In this document: positions 16,740 through 24,916 of the stretch, one piece after another | How the letters are laid out: every line of letters begins with the position of its first letter | How positions within the stretch are numbered: position 1 is the first letter of the stretch | Assembly (NCBI GenBank): GCA_900314825.1 | Contig: OMWS01000024.1 | Location: forward strand, 1 to 39,035 | Reading direction: 5' to 3' | Length of the DNA stretch: 39,035 nucleotides | Source of the DNA: an uncultured Veillonellaceae bacterium | Lineage (GTDB): Bacteria; Bacillota; Negativicutes; Selenomonadales; Selenomonadaceae | Notes under the pieces: generated by a model | What the model was told of the DNA's origin: nothing | Database searches by the model: none | What the model saw: the letters and a program-made list of their open reading frames with translations, nothing else | Position numbers and translations under genes: made by a program

Positions 16740-16807
16740 CCGTCCGAGATGCGCGTAAAATGAAATCATCACACAGAGAATGATACCAATCGGGAGGATT
16801 TCATCAC

Positions 16808-18079
16808 ATGGAGAAGCTGAAAGCGCTCTTCGGCGCGGACGCACGAAAGGACATCGTCGCCGGCCTCACGGGATTTTTTGCGATCTCATACATCATCATC
16901 GTCAATCCGATGATTCTTGCAGACGGTGGCATTCCTGCCGACTTGTCCGTTTTTGCGACGATCTTTTCGTCCGTGCTCGGTTGCTTGATCATGGCGTTTT
17001 ACGCCGACGCGCCGATCATCCTGACACCCGGTATGGGCATCAACGCATTCTTCACGTATACGGTCGTCGCGTCGATGGGACTTGCATGGCAGGAAGCGCT
17101 CGCGATTTCACTTGCGGCTGGCATGCTTTTTGCCATCGTCGCGTGCACGCGCCTGCGGACGTTGCTCGCGAGCGCGGTGCCGGCCTCGCTGAAGACGGCC
17201 ATCACCGTCGGCATCGGACTGTTCCTCGTCGAGATCGGCCTCGAGAAAGCGCAACTCATCCGGCGCGGCACGAATACGATCATCGAGCTCGGCGACCTCA
17301 CGAATCCGATGGTGCTGCTCGCAATCTTCGGCCTCGTGCTGAGCCTTGCGTTTTACCTGCGCCGCGTGACGGGTGGCTTCGTGCTCGCCATCCTCATCGT
17401 GAGCGGCGTGGCATGGATGCTCGGCCTGCGCGACGCACAGCCGATGACGATCGAGCTCAGCCGCATCGTCGAATATCCGGCGCTCTTCGCGCAATTCGAT
17501 TTTTCGCATATGATGTCCGTGCCGTTCCTGCTCTCCGTCTTTTCCATGGCGATGATCATGATTTTCGAGTCGCTCGGCATTCTCGAAGGCATCCTGCCGG
17601 ACAAAAGCAAATTCGACCGCACGTTCCGCGGATCGGCGGCAGCCGCGCTCTGCTCGTCGCTTTTAGGCACGAGCCCGACCGTCGTCGCGGCCGAGAGCGC
17701 GACAGGCATCGCGAGCGGCGGGCGGCGCGGCATCATGGCACTCGTCGCGGCGATCCTTTTCGCGGCGGCGCTGTTCTTCGTGCCGCTCTTGTCCTTCGTG
17801 CCGCAGGCGGCGATCGCGCCCGTCATCATCATCACGGGCGCGATGATGATGCAGAACCTCGCGCGCATGGATTTTTCGGACTTCACGGAGTGGTTTCCCG
17901 CGTTCCTCATCGTCGTGCTGATCCCGCTGACGGGCAGCATCTCAACGGGTCTCGCGTTCGGCTTCACGGCCTGGCCGCTCCTCAAGTTCCTCGGCGGCGA
18001 GCGCAAAGAAGTCCACGCCGTCAGCGCGTGCCTCGGCATTTTGTTCTTCTTCAACCTCGTATGCCAGGCGTCATTTTGA
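16808..18079 (+). CDS. NCS2 family purine permease (AzgA/PbuG type)
   Basis: A 423-residue inner-membrane protein with about 12 helices, likely importing adenine, guanine or hypoxanthine with protons. The AzgA-type hallmarks are present: DIVAGLTGFFAISYIIIVNPMIL at the N-terminus, TPGMGINAFFTYTV (residues 75-88), the ATSLCSS-like SLLGTSPTVVAAESATGIASGGR substrate-site block (about 286-308) and PLTGSISTGLAFGF near the end. GGGAGGA precedes the start by 9 nt. It is divergent from a Crp/Fnr-type regulator. Exact purine specificity cannot be read from sequence. Confidence 0.9.
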   Translation: MEKLKALFGADARKDIVAGLTGFFAISYIIIVNPMILADGGIPADLSVFATIFSSVLGCLIMAFYADAPIILTPGMGINAFFTYTVVASMGLAWQEALAISLAAGMLFAIVACTRLRTLLASAVPASLKTAITVGIGLFLVEIGLEKAQLIRRGTNTIIELGDLTNPMVLLAIFGLVLSLAFYLRRVTGGFVLAILIVSGVAWMLGLRDAQPMTIELSRIVEYPALFAQFDFSHMMSVPFLLSVFSMAMIMIFESLGILEGILPDKSKFDRTFRGSAAAALCSSLLGTSPTVVAAESATGIASGGRRGIMALVAAILFAAALFFVPLLSFVPQAAIAPVIIITGAMMMQNLARMDFSDFTEWFPAFLIVVLIPLTGSISTGLAFGFTAWPLLKFLGGERKEVHAVSACLGILFFFNLVCQASF

Positions 18080-18089
18080 AATTTTATGA

Positions 18090-18126
18090 AAAGGGGCGTT
18101 TCCCAAAAGCAGGGAAACGCCCCTTT
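18090..18126 (+). terminator. Terminator of the purine permease gene
   Basis: A 15-bp perfect stem (18090-18104 with 18112-18126, AAAGGGGCGTTTCCC), 11 bp after the stop codon. The T-run is short but the stem is very stable. Confidence 0.75.
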
Positions 18127-18189
18127 CGTGTGGAATAAAGAAAACAGAGAAGTAGCGAATAAATGAAACTGGTAAAGGTATTGTGACCG

Positions 18190-18448
18190 CCCTCCCCCTT
18201 TGGGGGAGGTGCCGAGCGGATGCGAGGCGGATAAGCAGACGCACGGCGCTTTAGCGCCGATGCGGTCGCTTATGCAGCTTGCTGCGGAGGGTAGCGCATG
18301 AAGAGTTCTGTATTCCTATCGAAAGGAATGAGAATGTAGATACTGCGTTACCCTCTCCGACCCCTGCGGGGCCACCTCCCCCATAAGCAGACTCTTAGCG
18401 CTTTAGCGCTTAGAGGTCGCTTATACCGCTTGCGGTTGAGGGGGAGGC
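18190..18448. repeat. Composite palindromic intergenic repeat (copy 4)
   Basis: A 259-bp element with the plan of copy 1. It carries two nested 'ATAAGC...GCTTAT' cassettes, at 18231-18285 and, inside the right-hand hairpin, at 18383-18436. The central hairpin ATTCCT/AGGAAT lies near 18311-18328. It fills most of the gene-free stretch 18080-18493 and abuts the response regulator gene. Confidence 0.85.
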
Positions 18449-18493
18449 GAAGGTGGCGAGATGCCAGATAAATCGGAAGGGGAAGGCGAGCAA

Positions 18494-20188
18494 ATGGACG
18501 GACGGCCGGTGATGCTGATCGCGGATGATGTGGAGGTCAACCGCACGATCTTGCGTCAGATTTTCCAAGACCAATATGAAGTCTGCGAGGCGGCGAACGG
18601 GCAGGATGTGCTCACGGCGCTTGCGCAGCGCGAGGTGAACATCCTGCTCCTCGATCTCGTCATGCCCGTCATGGACGGCTACGAGGTGCTCGCGTATCTC
18701 AAGAGCCACGACGCGTACGCCGAGCTCCCCGTGCTTGCGATGACGGCACGCGGCGACAGCGACGGGCAGGCGCGCGCCATCGAGATGGGCGCTGCCGACT
18801 TCCTCACGAAGCCATTTCACCCGCGCGTCGCGCGCCTCCGCGCCCGCAATGTCCTTGCGAACGTCGAAAACGAATGGCGCAAGGCGATGCAGTCCGCGAA
18901 GGATCACCAGATCAGCGAGATGCATCGCACGATCGAGGAAGACAGCCTCACGGGACTCGACAACCGCGAGTCGTTTTACCGCAAGACGGCGGCAATGCTG
19001 CAAAAAAATGAGACGCTGCCGTATGACATCGTCTACTTTGACATCGATCATTTCAAAGTCATCAATGCGCTGTTCCACATCGAGACGGGCAGCCTCATCT
19101 TGAAAACGGCGGCATTTTATCTCCAAGCTGCCGCGAGCACGATCGGCACGTGCGCCCGCCTCGAAGCAGATCATTTTGCGCTCTGCATCCCGCGCGGCAG
19201 CATTGATGCCAACCTGCTCATCCAAGGGCTCGACAACACGGTGCAGTCGCTCGGCCTCAGCCACAATGTGCTGTTCTACGCCGGCATCTACCCGATTGAG
19301 AACATTTACCTGCCCGTCGACCAGATGGTCGAGCGCGCCCGCTTTGCGGAAAAACGCGTGCGCGGCAGCCATGTCGAGCGCGTCTACACCTACGACGCCT
19401 CCATGCGCGAGAAAATGCTGAAAGAGCAGATGATCATGCGCGACATGGAATTCGCGCTCCAAGAGCGGCAGTTCCAAGTCTATTACCAGCCCATCTACCG
19501 CGCCTCGACGGGCGCGCCTGTGCAGGCCGAGGCCCTCGTGCGCTGGCAGCATCCGTCGGAAGGACTCATTTCGCCGGGACTGTTCGTTCCCTTGTTCGAA
19601 CACAACGGCTTCATCGTGCGCCTCGATCGCTACGTCTGGGAAGAAGTCGCGAAATTCCTCGCGGCGGAAAAAGAGCAATACGGCAAGGCGACGCCCGTCT
19701 CCGTCAACGTCTCGCGCCTGAATTTCTACAATCACGGCTTGCTCGATTTCCTCTTGGAACTTTTGCGTCACTACCATCTCGCATCCGACCTCATCCGCCT
19801 CGAAGTCACGGAACAAGCCTATACGGAGAACCCGCTCCAGATCGCGAAAGCCATCGAAGAATTCCGCGCGCAAGGCTTCCGCGTCCTCATGGACAACTTC
19901 GGCAGCGGCGCGTCGTCGCTGAAGATGCTGAAAAACCTCCCCGTCGACGTGCTGAAAGTCGACATGCGCTTCCTCCACGGCGGCGACGAACACCGTGCGA
20001 GAGCCATCCTTGCAGCCATTGTCCAGACGGCAAAAGCCATCGACACCGGCATCATCATGGAAGGCGTCGAGACGGAGGAAGAAGTCAGTTTCCTCAAGAG
20101 CATCGGCTGCGACGCCATGCAGGGATACTACTACGCCCGGCCCATGCCGGTCGAGGAACTGCGGAAGAAGCTGCATGAAGGGAAATAA
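18494..20188 (+). CDS. Response regulator with degenerate GGDEF and EAL domains
   Basis: A 564-residue cytosolic protein: REC (about 5-125), GGDEF (about 150-300), EAL (about 310-560). REC keeps the phospho-acceptor (LLLDLVMP) and KPF lysine. The GGDEF site reads RLEADHFAL, so cyclase activity is unlikely. The EAL domain keeps QAEALVRW, SVNVSRLNF, LEVTEQ, LKVDMRF and EGVETEEE, but the usual DDFG motif is DNFG, which removes one catalytic Asp. I infer a signal-receiving protein that senses or binds cyclic di-GMP rather than making it. GGAAGG before ATG 18494 favours this start over ATG 18461, whose upstream region is repeat-derived. Confidence 0.88.
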   Translation: MDGRPVMLIADDVEVNRTILRQIFQDQYEVCEAANGQDVLTALAQREVNILLLDLVMPVMDGYEVLAYLKSHDAYAELPVLAMTARGDSDGQARAIEMGAADFLTKPFHPRVARLRARNVLANVENEWRKAMQSAKDHQISEMHRTIEEDSLTGLDNRESFYRKTAAMLQKNETLPYDIVYFDIDHFKVINALFHIETGSLILKTAAFYLQAAASTIGTCARLEADHFALCIPRGSIDANLLIQGLDNTVQSLGLSHNVLFYAGIYPIENIYLPVDQMVERARFAEKRVRGSHVERVYTYDASMREKMLKEQMIMRDMEFALQERQFQVYYQPIYRASTGAPVQAEALVRWQHPSEGLISPGLFVPLFEHNGFIVRLDRYVWEEVAKFLAAEKEQYGKATPVSVNVSRLNFYNHGLLDFLLELLRHYHLASDLIRLEVTEQAYTENPLQIAKAIEEFRAQGFRVLMDNFGSGASSLKMLKNLPVDVLKVDMRFLHGGDEHRARAILAAIVQTAKAIDTGIIMEGVETEEEVSFLKSIGCDAMQGYYYARPMPVEELRKKLHEGK

Positions 20189-20191
20189 ACA

Positions 20192-20848
20192 ATGGAAGCA
20201 TTTATTTTCGACATGGACGGCGTCATTATTGACAGCGAGCCGCTCCATAGCCGCGTGAAGATGGAGACGTTTGCGCATTTTGGGCTGCCGTTTGACGAGG
20301 ACGATCTCGCGCAGTATATGGGGCGCACGAGCGTTGATATTTTTTCGGATGTGCTCGCGAAGGAGCATCGCACGGATGTGTCGGTGCAGGAGATCGTGGA
20401 CTACAAGCACGCACATTATCTGGAACTGGCCGTCGGCGGGGCGCTCACGGCGATTCCGGGGAGCCTCGATTTGATTCATCGCTTGCGGGAGGCGGGCGTG
20501 CCGCTGGCGCTCGCGACAAGTTCTTGGCGGCGTGTCGTTGATGCGATTCTCGTGCAGTTTGATCTGACGGAGGCATTCCAGTCCGTGATTACGGGCTCGG
20601 AGCTGCCGAAGAGCAAGCCGGACCCTGCGATTTATCGTTTGAGCGCGGAGGCGCTCGGAGCCTCCCCTCGCGCGTGTGTCGTGCTCGAGGATACGTCGGC
20701 CGGCGTCGCGGCGGCGAAGGGGGCTGGGATGTACTGCATCGGCTTCCGCAGCCCGCACTCCGGCGTGCAGGATCTGTCGCGCGCCGACAAGATCGTCGAC
20801 AACCTCGCGACAATTGATGTTGCAGAACGTTTCACAGAGCGACAATAA
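20192..20848 (+). CDS. HAD superfamily phosphatase / beta-phosphoglucomutase-like
   Basis: A 218-residue HAD subfamily IA protein. Motif I is FDMDGVIIDSE (nucleophile Asp 7), motif II LATSSW, motif III KSKPDPAIY, motif IV VVLEDTSAGVAAA. The helical cap between motif I and II (about residues 15-90) is of the beta-phosphoglucomutase type. Possible activities are beta-phosphoglucomutase or a sugar-phosphate phosphatase. It starts 3 nt after the preceding gene, so both are co-transcribed. Its neighbour downstream is an aldose epimerase with its own promoter, a hint at sugar metabolism. Confidence 0.87.
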   Translation: MEAFIFDMDGVIIDSEPLHSRVKMETFAHFGLPFDEDDLAQYMGRTSVDIFSDVLAKEHRTDVSVQEIVDYKHAHYLELAVGGALTAIPGSLDLIHRLREAGVPLALATSSWRRVVDAILVQFDLTEAFQSVITGSELPKSKPDPAIYRLSAEALGASPRACVVLEDTSAGVAAAKGAGMYCIGFRSPHSGVQDLSRADKIVDNLATIDVAERFTERQ

Positions 20849-20899
20849 ATTTCGTTTATGCTTTGATTATTGCTTGATTCGATTTTGTAGCATTTTTCA

Positions 20900-20928
20900 T
20901 TGACAAACGCGTATTCATGAAGTAAACT
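20900..20928 (+). promoter_or_regulatory. Promoter of the aldose epimerase gene
   Basis: TTGACA (20900-20905), 17-bp spacer, TAAACT (20923-20928). The roughly 100-nt leader before the start codon shows no obvious riboswitch. Confidence 0.7.
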
Positions 20929-21034
20929 AGAAACATAAATTGTTCCAAAAATGACTTCAATTGAATACGATTTTCACACATTTCGAGCACGTCCGCGTGG
21001 ATGCGGCGGGCTCGCATCAGGGAGGTCTTTTTTG

Positions 21035-22159
21035 ATGGCGAAGATCCGCAAGGAATCGTTCGGCAAGCTCAGCGATGGCAGGGAAGTGTTCCTCTACACG
21101 CTGCGGAACACGAAGGGCACGGAGGCGGCGGTCACGACGTATGGCGCGCGCTTCGTGAAGTGGCGCAAGATGACGAGCGCTGGAAAATTCTATGATGTCC
21201 TGCTCGGCTATGACACGGCAGCGGATTATGAAAAAGATGATACGAGCATGGGCGGTATCGTCGGCCGTCATGCGAACCGCATCGCGGGCGGCAAGGTCGT
21301 GCTGAATGGCAAGACGTACCAGCTCGATCTCAATACGGGCAGCCGCAAGCAGAACCACATCCACGGTGGCACGGCTGGCTTCCACAACCAGCTGTGGGAC
21401 GCGGAGGAGACGGATACGGGCGTGAAGTTCACGCTGACGAGCCCGGACGGCGCGGGCGGCTATCCCGGCACGATGCACGTCTCCGTCGTCTATAGCCTCT
21501 CGAATGACAACGAGCTCTCGATCACGTACGAAGCGACGTGCGATCAGGACACGGTCATCAACCTCACGAACCATTCGTATTTCAACCTCGACGGCTACGC
21601 GGGCGGGCCGGTGCTCGACCAGAAGGTGCAGATTTTTGCCGACAAGTACACGTGGGCGGACAGCGAGTCGTTGCCGGACGGCCGCATCCTCGATGTCGCA
21701 GGCACGCCGATGGATCTCCGCGAGCCCGTGCGCATCGGCGACCACATCGACGATGATTTCGACGAGCTCCAGATGGGTCACGGCTACGATCACAACTGGG
21801 TGTTGCGCGGTGATGCGCCGGATGTTGAAATGAAGCCGGGCATGTTTGGTTTCGATATTCACTGCCCCATCGACTACAACGACGGCGGCTTGCACAAGGC
21901 AGCGTATGCCGAGTCCGAGAAAAGCGGCCTGACGCTCATGTGCTATACGACGTCGCCCGGCATCCAGTTCTATACGGGCAATTTCCTCGACGGCACGCAA
22001 GTCGGCAAAGAGGGCACGCACTTCGAGCGCCGCTCGGGCTTCTGCCTCGAGACGCAGTATTTCCCGAATGCCCTCGCAAACCCGAATTTCCCGCAGCCGA
22101 TCCTCAAAAAAGGCGAGACTTGGAAAGCGCAGACCATCTACGTCCTCGCGGATAAGTAA
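21035..22159 (+). CDS. galM: Aldose 1-epimerase (galactose mutarotase)
   Basis: Interconverts alpha and beta anomers of galactose or glucose in the cytosol. The 374-residue protein matches GalM. It shows GRHANRIAGGKVVLNGKTYQL (about 75-95), the NHIHGG segment with a catalytic-region His, NLTNHSYFNL (second His), GHGYDHNWVL with its Asp, and the C-terminal CLETQYFPNALANPNFP containing the catalytic Glu. GGGAGGT precedes ATG 21035 by 8 nt; the longer upstream frame lacks family similarity. No other gal genes are near. Confidence 0.93.
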   Translation: MAKIRKESFGKLSDGREVFLYTLRNTKGTEAAVTTYGARFVKWRKMTSAGKFYDVLLGYDTAADYEKDDTSMGGIVGRHANRIAGGKVVLNGKTYQLDLNTGSRKQNHIHGGTAGFHNQLWDAEETDTGVKFTLTSPDGAGGYPGTMHVSVVYSLSNDNELSITYEATCDQDTVINLTNHSYFNLDGYAGGPVLDQKVQIFADKYTWADSESLPDGRILDVAGTPMDLREPVRIGDHIDDDFDELQMGHGYDHNWVLRGDAPDVEMKPGMFGFDIHCPIDYNDGGLHKAAYAESEKSGLTLMCYTTSPGIQFYTGNFLDGTQVGKEGTHFERRSGFCLETQYFPNALANPNFPQPILKKGETWKAQTIYVLADK

Positions 22160-22192
22160 AAACTCACGTCCGAAAAGGCGTCCTGTATCTAC

Positions 22193-22241
22193 GCCTCCCC
22201 CTTTGGGGGAGGTGGCCCCGAAGGGGTCGGAGAGGGTAACG
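22193..22241. repeat. Solo palindromic intergenic repeat (copy 5)
   Basis: CTCCCCC/GGGGGAG hairpin, then GGCCCCGAAGGGGTC variable hairpin, then GGAGAGGGTAACG. It lies between galM and sucC. Confidence 0.75.
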
Positions 22242-22305
22242 CCTGAAGAAATATCAAGAGCCTCACACACTATCATCCATCATCCTTTGACAAGGGGGAC
22301 AACAC

Positions 22306-23499
22306 ATGAACATCCATGAGTACCAGAGCAAGGCCGTCCTGAAATCGTACGGCGTCAACGTGCCGGAAGGCTATCCTGCCTTCTCGGTCGACGAGGCCGT
22401 GGAGAACGCGAAGAAGCTCGGCACGCCTGTCGTCGTCGTGAAAGCGCAGATCCATGCCGGCGGCCGCGGCAAAGCGGGCGGCGTCAAGATCGCGAAGACG
22501 GAGGACGAAGTCCGCGCCTATGCGACGGAACTGCTCGGCAAGACGCTTGTCACGAAGCAGACGGGCCCGCAGGGCAAAGAGGTCCATCGTCTGCTCATCG
22601 AGGCCGGCTCGAACATCGAGAAAGAATACTACCTCTCGTTCGTCGTCGATCGCAAGACGAGCCGCGTCGTCATGATGGGCTCGGAAGAAGGCGGCATGGA
22701 GATCGAGAAGGTCGCGGCCGAGATGCCGGACAAGATTCTGACAGAGACCATCGACCCGGCCATCGGCCTCGCACCGTTCCAGGCGCAGCGCATGGCGTAC
22801 GGCCTGCACCTGCCGAAAGAAGCGATCCGCAAGGCGACGAAGCTCATGAGCTGCCTCTATGCGGCGTTCGTCGGCAAAGATTGCAGCCTCGCCGAGATCA
22901 ACCCGCTCGTCCTCACGAAAGAGATGGACGTCATCGCGCTCGATGCGAAGCTGAACTTTGACGACAGCGCGCTCTATCGTCATCCGGACATCGAAGAGCT
23001 CCGTGACGTCACAGAAGAAGATCCGAAAGAGCTCGCAGCAGCCAAAGAAGGCCTGAACTACGTCAACCTCGGCGGCGACGTCGCTTGCATGGTCAATGGC
23101 GCCGGCCTCGCGATGGCGACGGTCGACATTATCAAATTCTATGGCGGCGAGCCGGCGAACTTCCTCGATGTCGGCGGCGACTCCACGCCGGAGAAGATCG
23201 CGGCCGCGTTCCGCATCATGCTCGATGGCGGCCAGGCGAAGGGCATCTTCGTCAACATCTTCGGCGGCATCAACCGCTGCGACCTCGTCGCGCAGGGCAT
23301 CGTCGATGCAGCGAAAATCATCTCCGAGGACGGCAAGTCCCTGCCGGTGCCGGTCGTCGTGCGCCTCGAGGGCACGAACGTCGATATCGGCCGCCAGATC
23401 CTGAAGGACACGCCGATCTCGAACGTCATCATGGCGCCGACGATGGAAGGCGGCGCCGAGACCATCGTGAAACTTGTCAAAGAAGCCGAGCAGGCGTGA
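22306..23499 (+). CDS. sucC: Succinate-CoA ligase, beta subunit
   Basis: With SucD it interconverts succinyl-CoA and succinate with ADP or GDP phosphorylation. In succinate- or propionate-forming anaerobes it links the reductive branch of the TCA cycle. The 397-residue protein begins with the ATP-grasp start MNIHEYQSK. It has [19 protein letters not shown] (nucleotide site), [19 protein letters not shown] with the Mg ligands, and the C-terminal phosphate-binding [18 protein letters not shown] lies 8 nt before the start. sucD follows after 15 nt. Confidence 0.97.
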   Translation: MNIHEYQSKAVLKSYGVNVPEGYPAFSVDEAVENAKKLGTPVVVVKAQIHAGGRGKAGGVKIAKTEDEVRAYATELLGKTLVTKQTGPQGKEVHRLLIEAGSNIEKEYYLSFVVDRKTSRVVMMGSEEGGMEIEKVAAEMPDKILTETIDPAIGLAPFQAQRMAYGLHLPKEAIRKATKLMSCLYAAFVGKDCSLAEINPLVLTKEMDVIALDAKLNFDDSALYRHPDIEELRDVTEEDPKELAAAKEGLNYVNLGGDVACMVNGAGLAMATVDIIKFYGGEPANFLDVGGDSTPEKIAAAFRIMLDGGQAKGIFVNIFGGINRCDLVAQGIVDAAKIISEDGKSLPVPVVVRLEGTNVDIGRQILKDTPISNVIMAPTMEGGAETIVKLVKEAEQA

Positions 23500-23514
23500 G
23501 GAGGGCACCAGAAC

Positions 23515-24420
23515 ATGGGAATTTTCGTCAATAAAGATACCAAAGTCATCGTCCAGGGCATCACGGGCAAAGCGGCATCGTTCCATGCGCAGCAGATGAT
23601 TGATTACGGCACGAAAGTCGTCGGCGGCGTCACGCCGGGCAAGGCCGGCCAGGTCGCGTGCGGCGTCCCCGTCTTCAACACGGTGAGCGATGCCGTGGAG
23701 GCGACGGGCGCAAATGCTTCCGTCATCTTCGTCCCCGCGAAATTCGCAGCGGACTCCATCTTCGAAGCTGTTGACGCCGAGCTCGACCTCGTCGTCTGCA
23801 TCACGGAGCACATTCCCGTGCAGGACATGATCCGCGTCCGCCGCTACATGGAAGGCAAGAAGACGCGCCTCATCGGCCCGAACTGCCCGGGCATCCTCAC
23901 GACGGATGAAGCGAAGCTCGGCATCATCCCAGGCTACATCCACAAGAAAGGCCACGTTGGCGTCATCAGCCGCTCCGGCACGCTGACGTACGAAGCGACG
24001 TTCCAGCTCTCCGCGGCCGGCATCGGCCAGACGACGGCCATCGGCATCGGCGGCGACCCGATCAAGGGAACGGACTTCATTGATGCGCTCGAGGCTTTCA
24101 AGAATGATCCGGACACGCTCGCCGTCCTCATGATCGGCGAGATCGGCGGCACGGCCGAAGAAGACGCTGCGAAGTGGATCAAAGAGAACATGCCGGACAA
24201 GCCAGTCGCGGCCTTCATCGCCGGCCGTCAGGCGCCTCCGGGCAAACGCATGGGCCATGCCGGCGCCATCATCAGCGGCGGCAAAGGCACGGCAGCGGAC
24301 AAGATCAAAGCGCTGAACGCTGTCGGCATCGAAGTGGCGGACACGGTCGCCCACATCGGCGAGACCGTCGTCGCGACGCTGAAAAAAGCCGGCATCTACG
24401 AGAAGTGCCATACGTGCTGA
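23515..24420 (+). CDS. sucD: Succinate-CoA ligase, alpha subunit
   Basis: CoA-binding subunit that carries the phosphohistidine intermediate. The 301-residue protein has [28 protein letters not shown] (Rossmann CoA site), [26 protein letters not shown] and the active-site His in [26 protein letters not shown] precedes the start by 9 nt. Together with sucC it forms an operon ended by the hairpin at 24474-24507. Confidence 0.97.
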   Translation: MGIFVNKDTKVIVQGITGKAASFHAQQMIDYGTKVVGGVTPGKAGQVACGVPVFNTVSDAVEATGANASVIFVPAKFAADSIFEAVDAELDLVVCITEHIPVQDMIRVRRYMEGKKTRLIGPNCPGILTTDEAKLGIIPGYIHKKGHVGVISRSGTLTYEATFQLSAAGIGQTTAIGIGGDPIKGTDFIDALEAFKNDPDTLAVLMIGEIGGTAEEDAAKWIKENMPDKPVAAFIAGRQAPPGKRMGHAGAIISGGKGTAADKIKALNAVGIEVADTVAHIGETVVATLKKAGIYEKCHTC

Positions 24421-24473
24421 TGAATTGAAGCTGCAAACCCAGTAAAATCAAGGGTTTCCAAAACCACAAAAAT

Positions 24474-24507
24474 AGAAGCGGTACTGAAAAGGTACTGCTT
24501 CTTTTTT
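24474..24507 (+). terminator. Terminator of the sucCD operon
   Basis: An 11-bp stem (24474-24484 with 24492-24502, AGAAGCGGTAC, one G-U) followed by TTTTTT on the plus strand, 53 bp after the sucD stop. Confidence 0.85.
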
Positions 24508-24607
24508 GTGGTGCGATTTTTATTTGACATGGTCAAGGGGTTTGGCATCTGATGGAAAGATGCGGATATGCAACGTTTGCGGGGACATGCAAAAGAGGAC
24601 GTGCAAC

Positions 24608-24641
24608 AAAAAACGGCATCCCGCTTTTGCGGAACGCCGTT
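24608..24641 (-). terminator. Terminator of tRNA-Arg(ACG), leftward copy
   Basis: On the minus strand AAACGGC pairs with GCCGTTT, with an inner CCGC/GCGG stem and a run of T. It lies 12 bp after the tRNA 3' end. Confidence 0.75.
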
Positions 24642-24653
24642 TGTCGTTCAAAA

Positions 24654-24731
24654 TGGTGACCCAGGGGGGACTCGAACCCTCGACCCTTTGATTCGTAGTC
24701 AAATACTCTAATCCAACTGAGCTACTGGGCC
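24654..24731 (-). tRNA. tRNA-Arg (anticodon ACG)
   Basis: The acceptor GGCCCAG (from 24731) pairs with CTGGGTC. The anticodon arm TTTGA-CTACGAA-TCAAA carries ACG, read as ICG after editing, for CGU/CGC/CGA. The 3' CCA is encoded. The T-stem (GAGGG with CCCCC) has an A-C mismatch at its second pair. A near-identical copy lies at 30786-30863 on the other strand. Confidence 0.93.
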
Positions 24732-24765
24732 AACGTGTCATGCATCTCTGCAATCAACATAAAAT

Positions 24766-24794
24766 AGTATAATCGTATGAACACGTCTTGTCAA
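24766..24794 (-). promoter_or_regulatory. Promoter of the leftward tRNA-Arg gene
   Basis: TTGACA (24789-24794), 17-bp spacer, TATACT (24766-24771) on the minus strand; close to consensus, 35 bp before the tRNA. Confidence 0.75.
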
Positions 24795-24851
24795 GAAAAA
24801 ATTTGCGCAAAGAAAAATTTTTCAGGGGTGGCGCAAAAGCGCGCGAGCGTG

Positions 24852-24873
24852 TAAAATAATGAATGAGATTCAT
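24852..24873 (+). promoter_or_regulatory. -10 box and palindrome ahead of the TetR gene
   Basis: TAAAAT (24852-24857) is a plausible -10 box. It is followed at once by the palindrome ATGAAT-GAG-ATTCAT (24859-24873) at the likely transcription start. No good -35 is visible. The placement fits autorepression by the TetR-type protein encoded next. Confidence 0.4.
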
Positions 24874-24916
24874 GATTTTGCAGGAAGCAGATGTTTTCGA
24901 AAGGAGTGCGTGCACC

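Noticed and set aside
18410..20845. 811-codon open frame antisense to the response regulator and HAD genes
   Set aside because: GC-rich codon bias creates long antisense frames. The plus-strand frames have clear REC, EAL and HAD motifs; the antisense product has none and is Arg/His-rich.
22273..24411. 712-codon open frame antisense to sucC and sucD
   Set aside because: Shadow of two unmistakable plus-strand genes; no recognisable domain.
24506..24691. 61-codon frame overlapping the tRNA-Arg terminator and tRNA
   Set aside because: It covers a terminator and part of a tRNA gene and has no ribosome site or family likeness.
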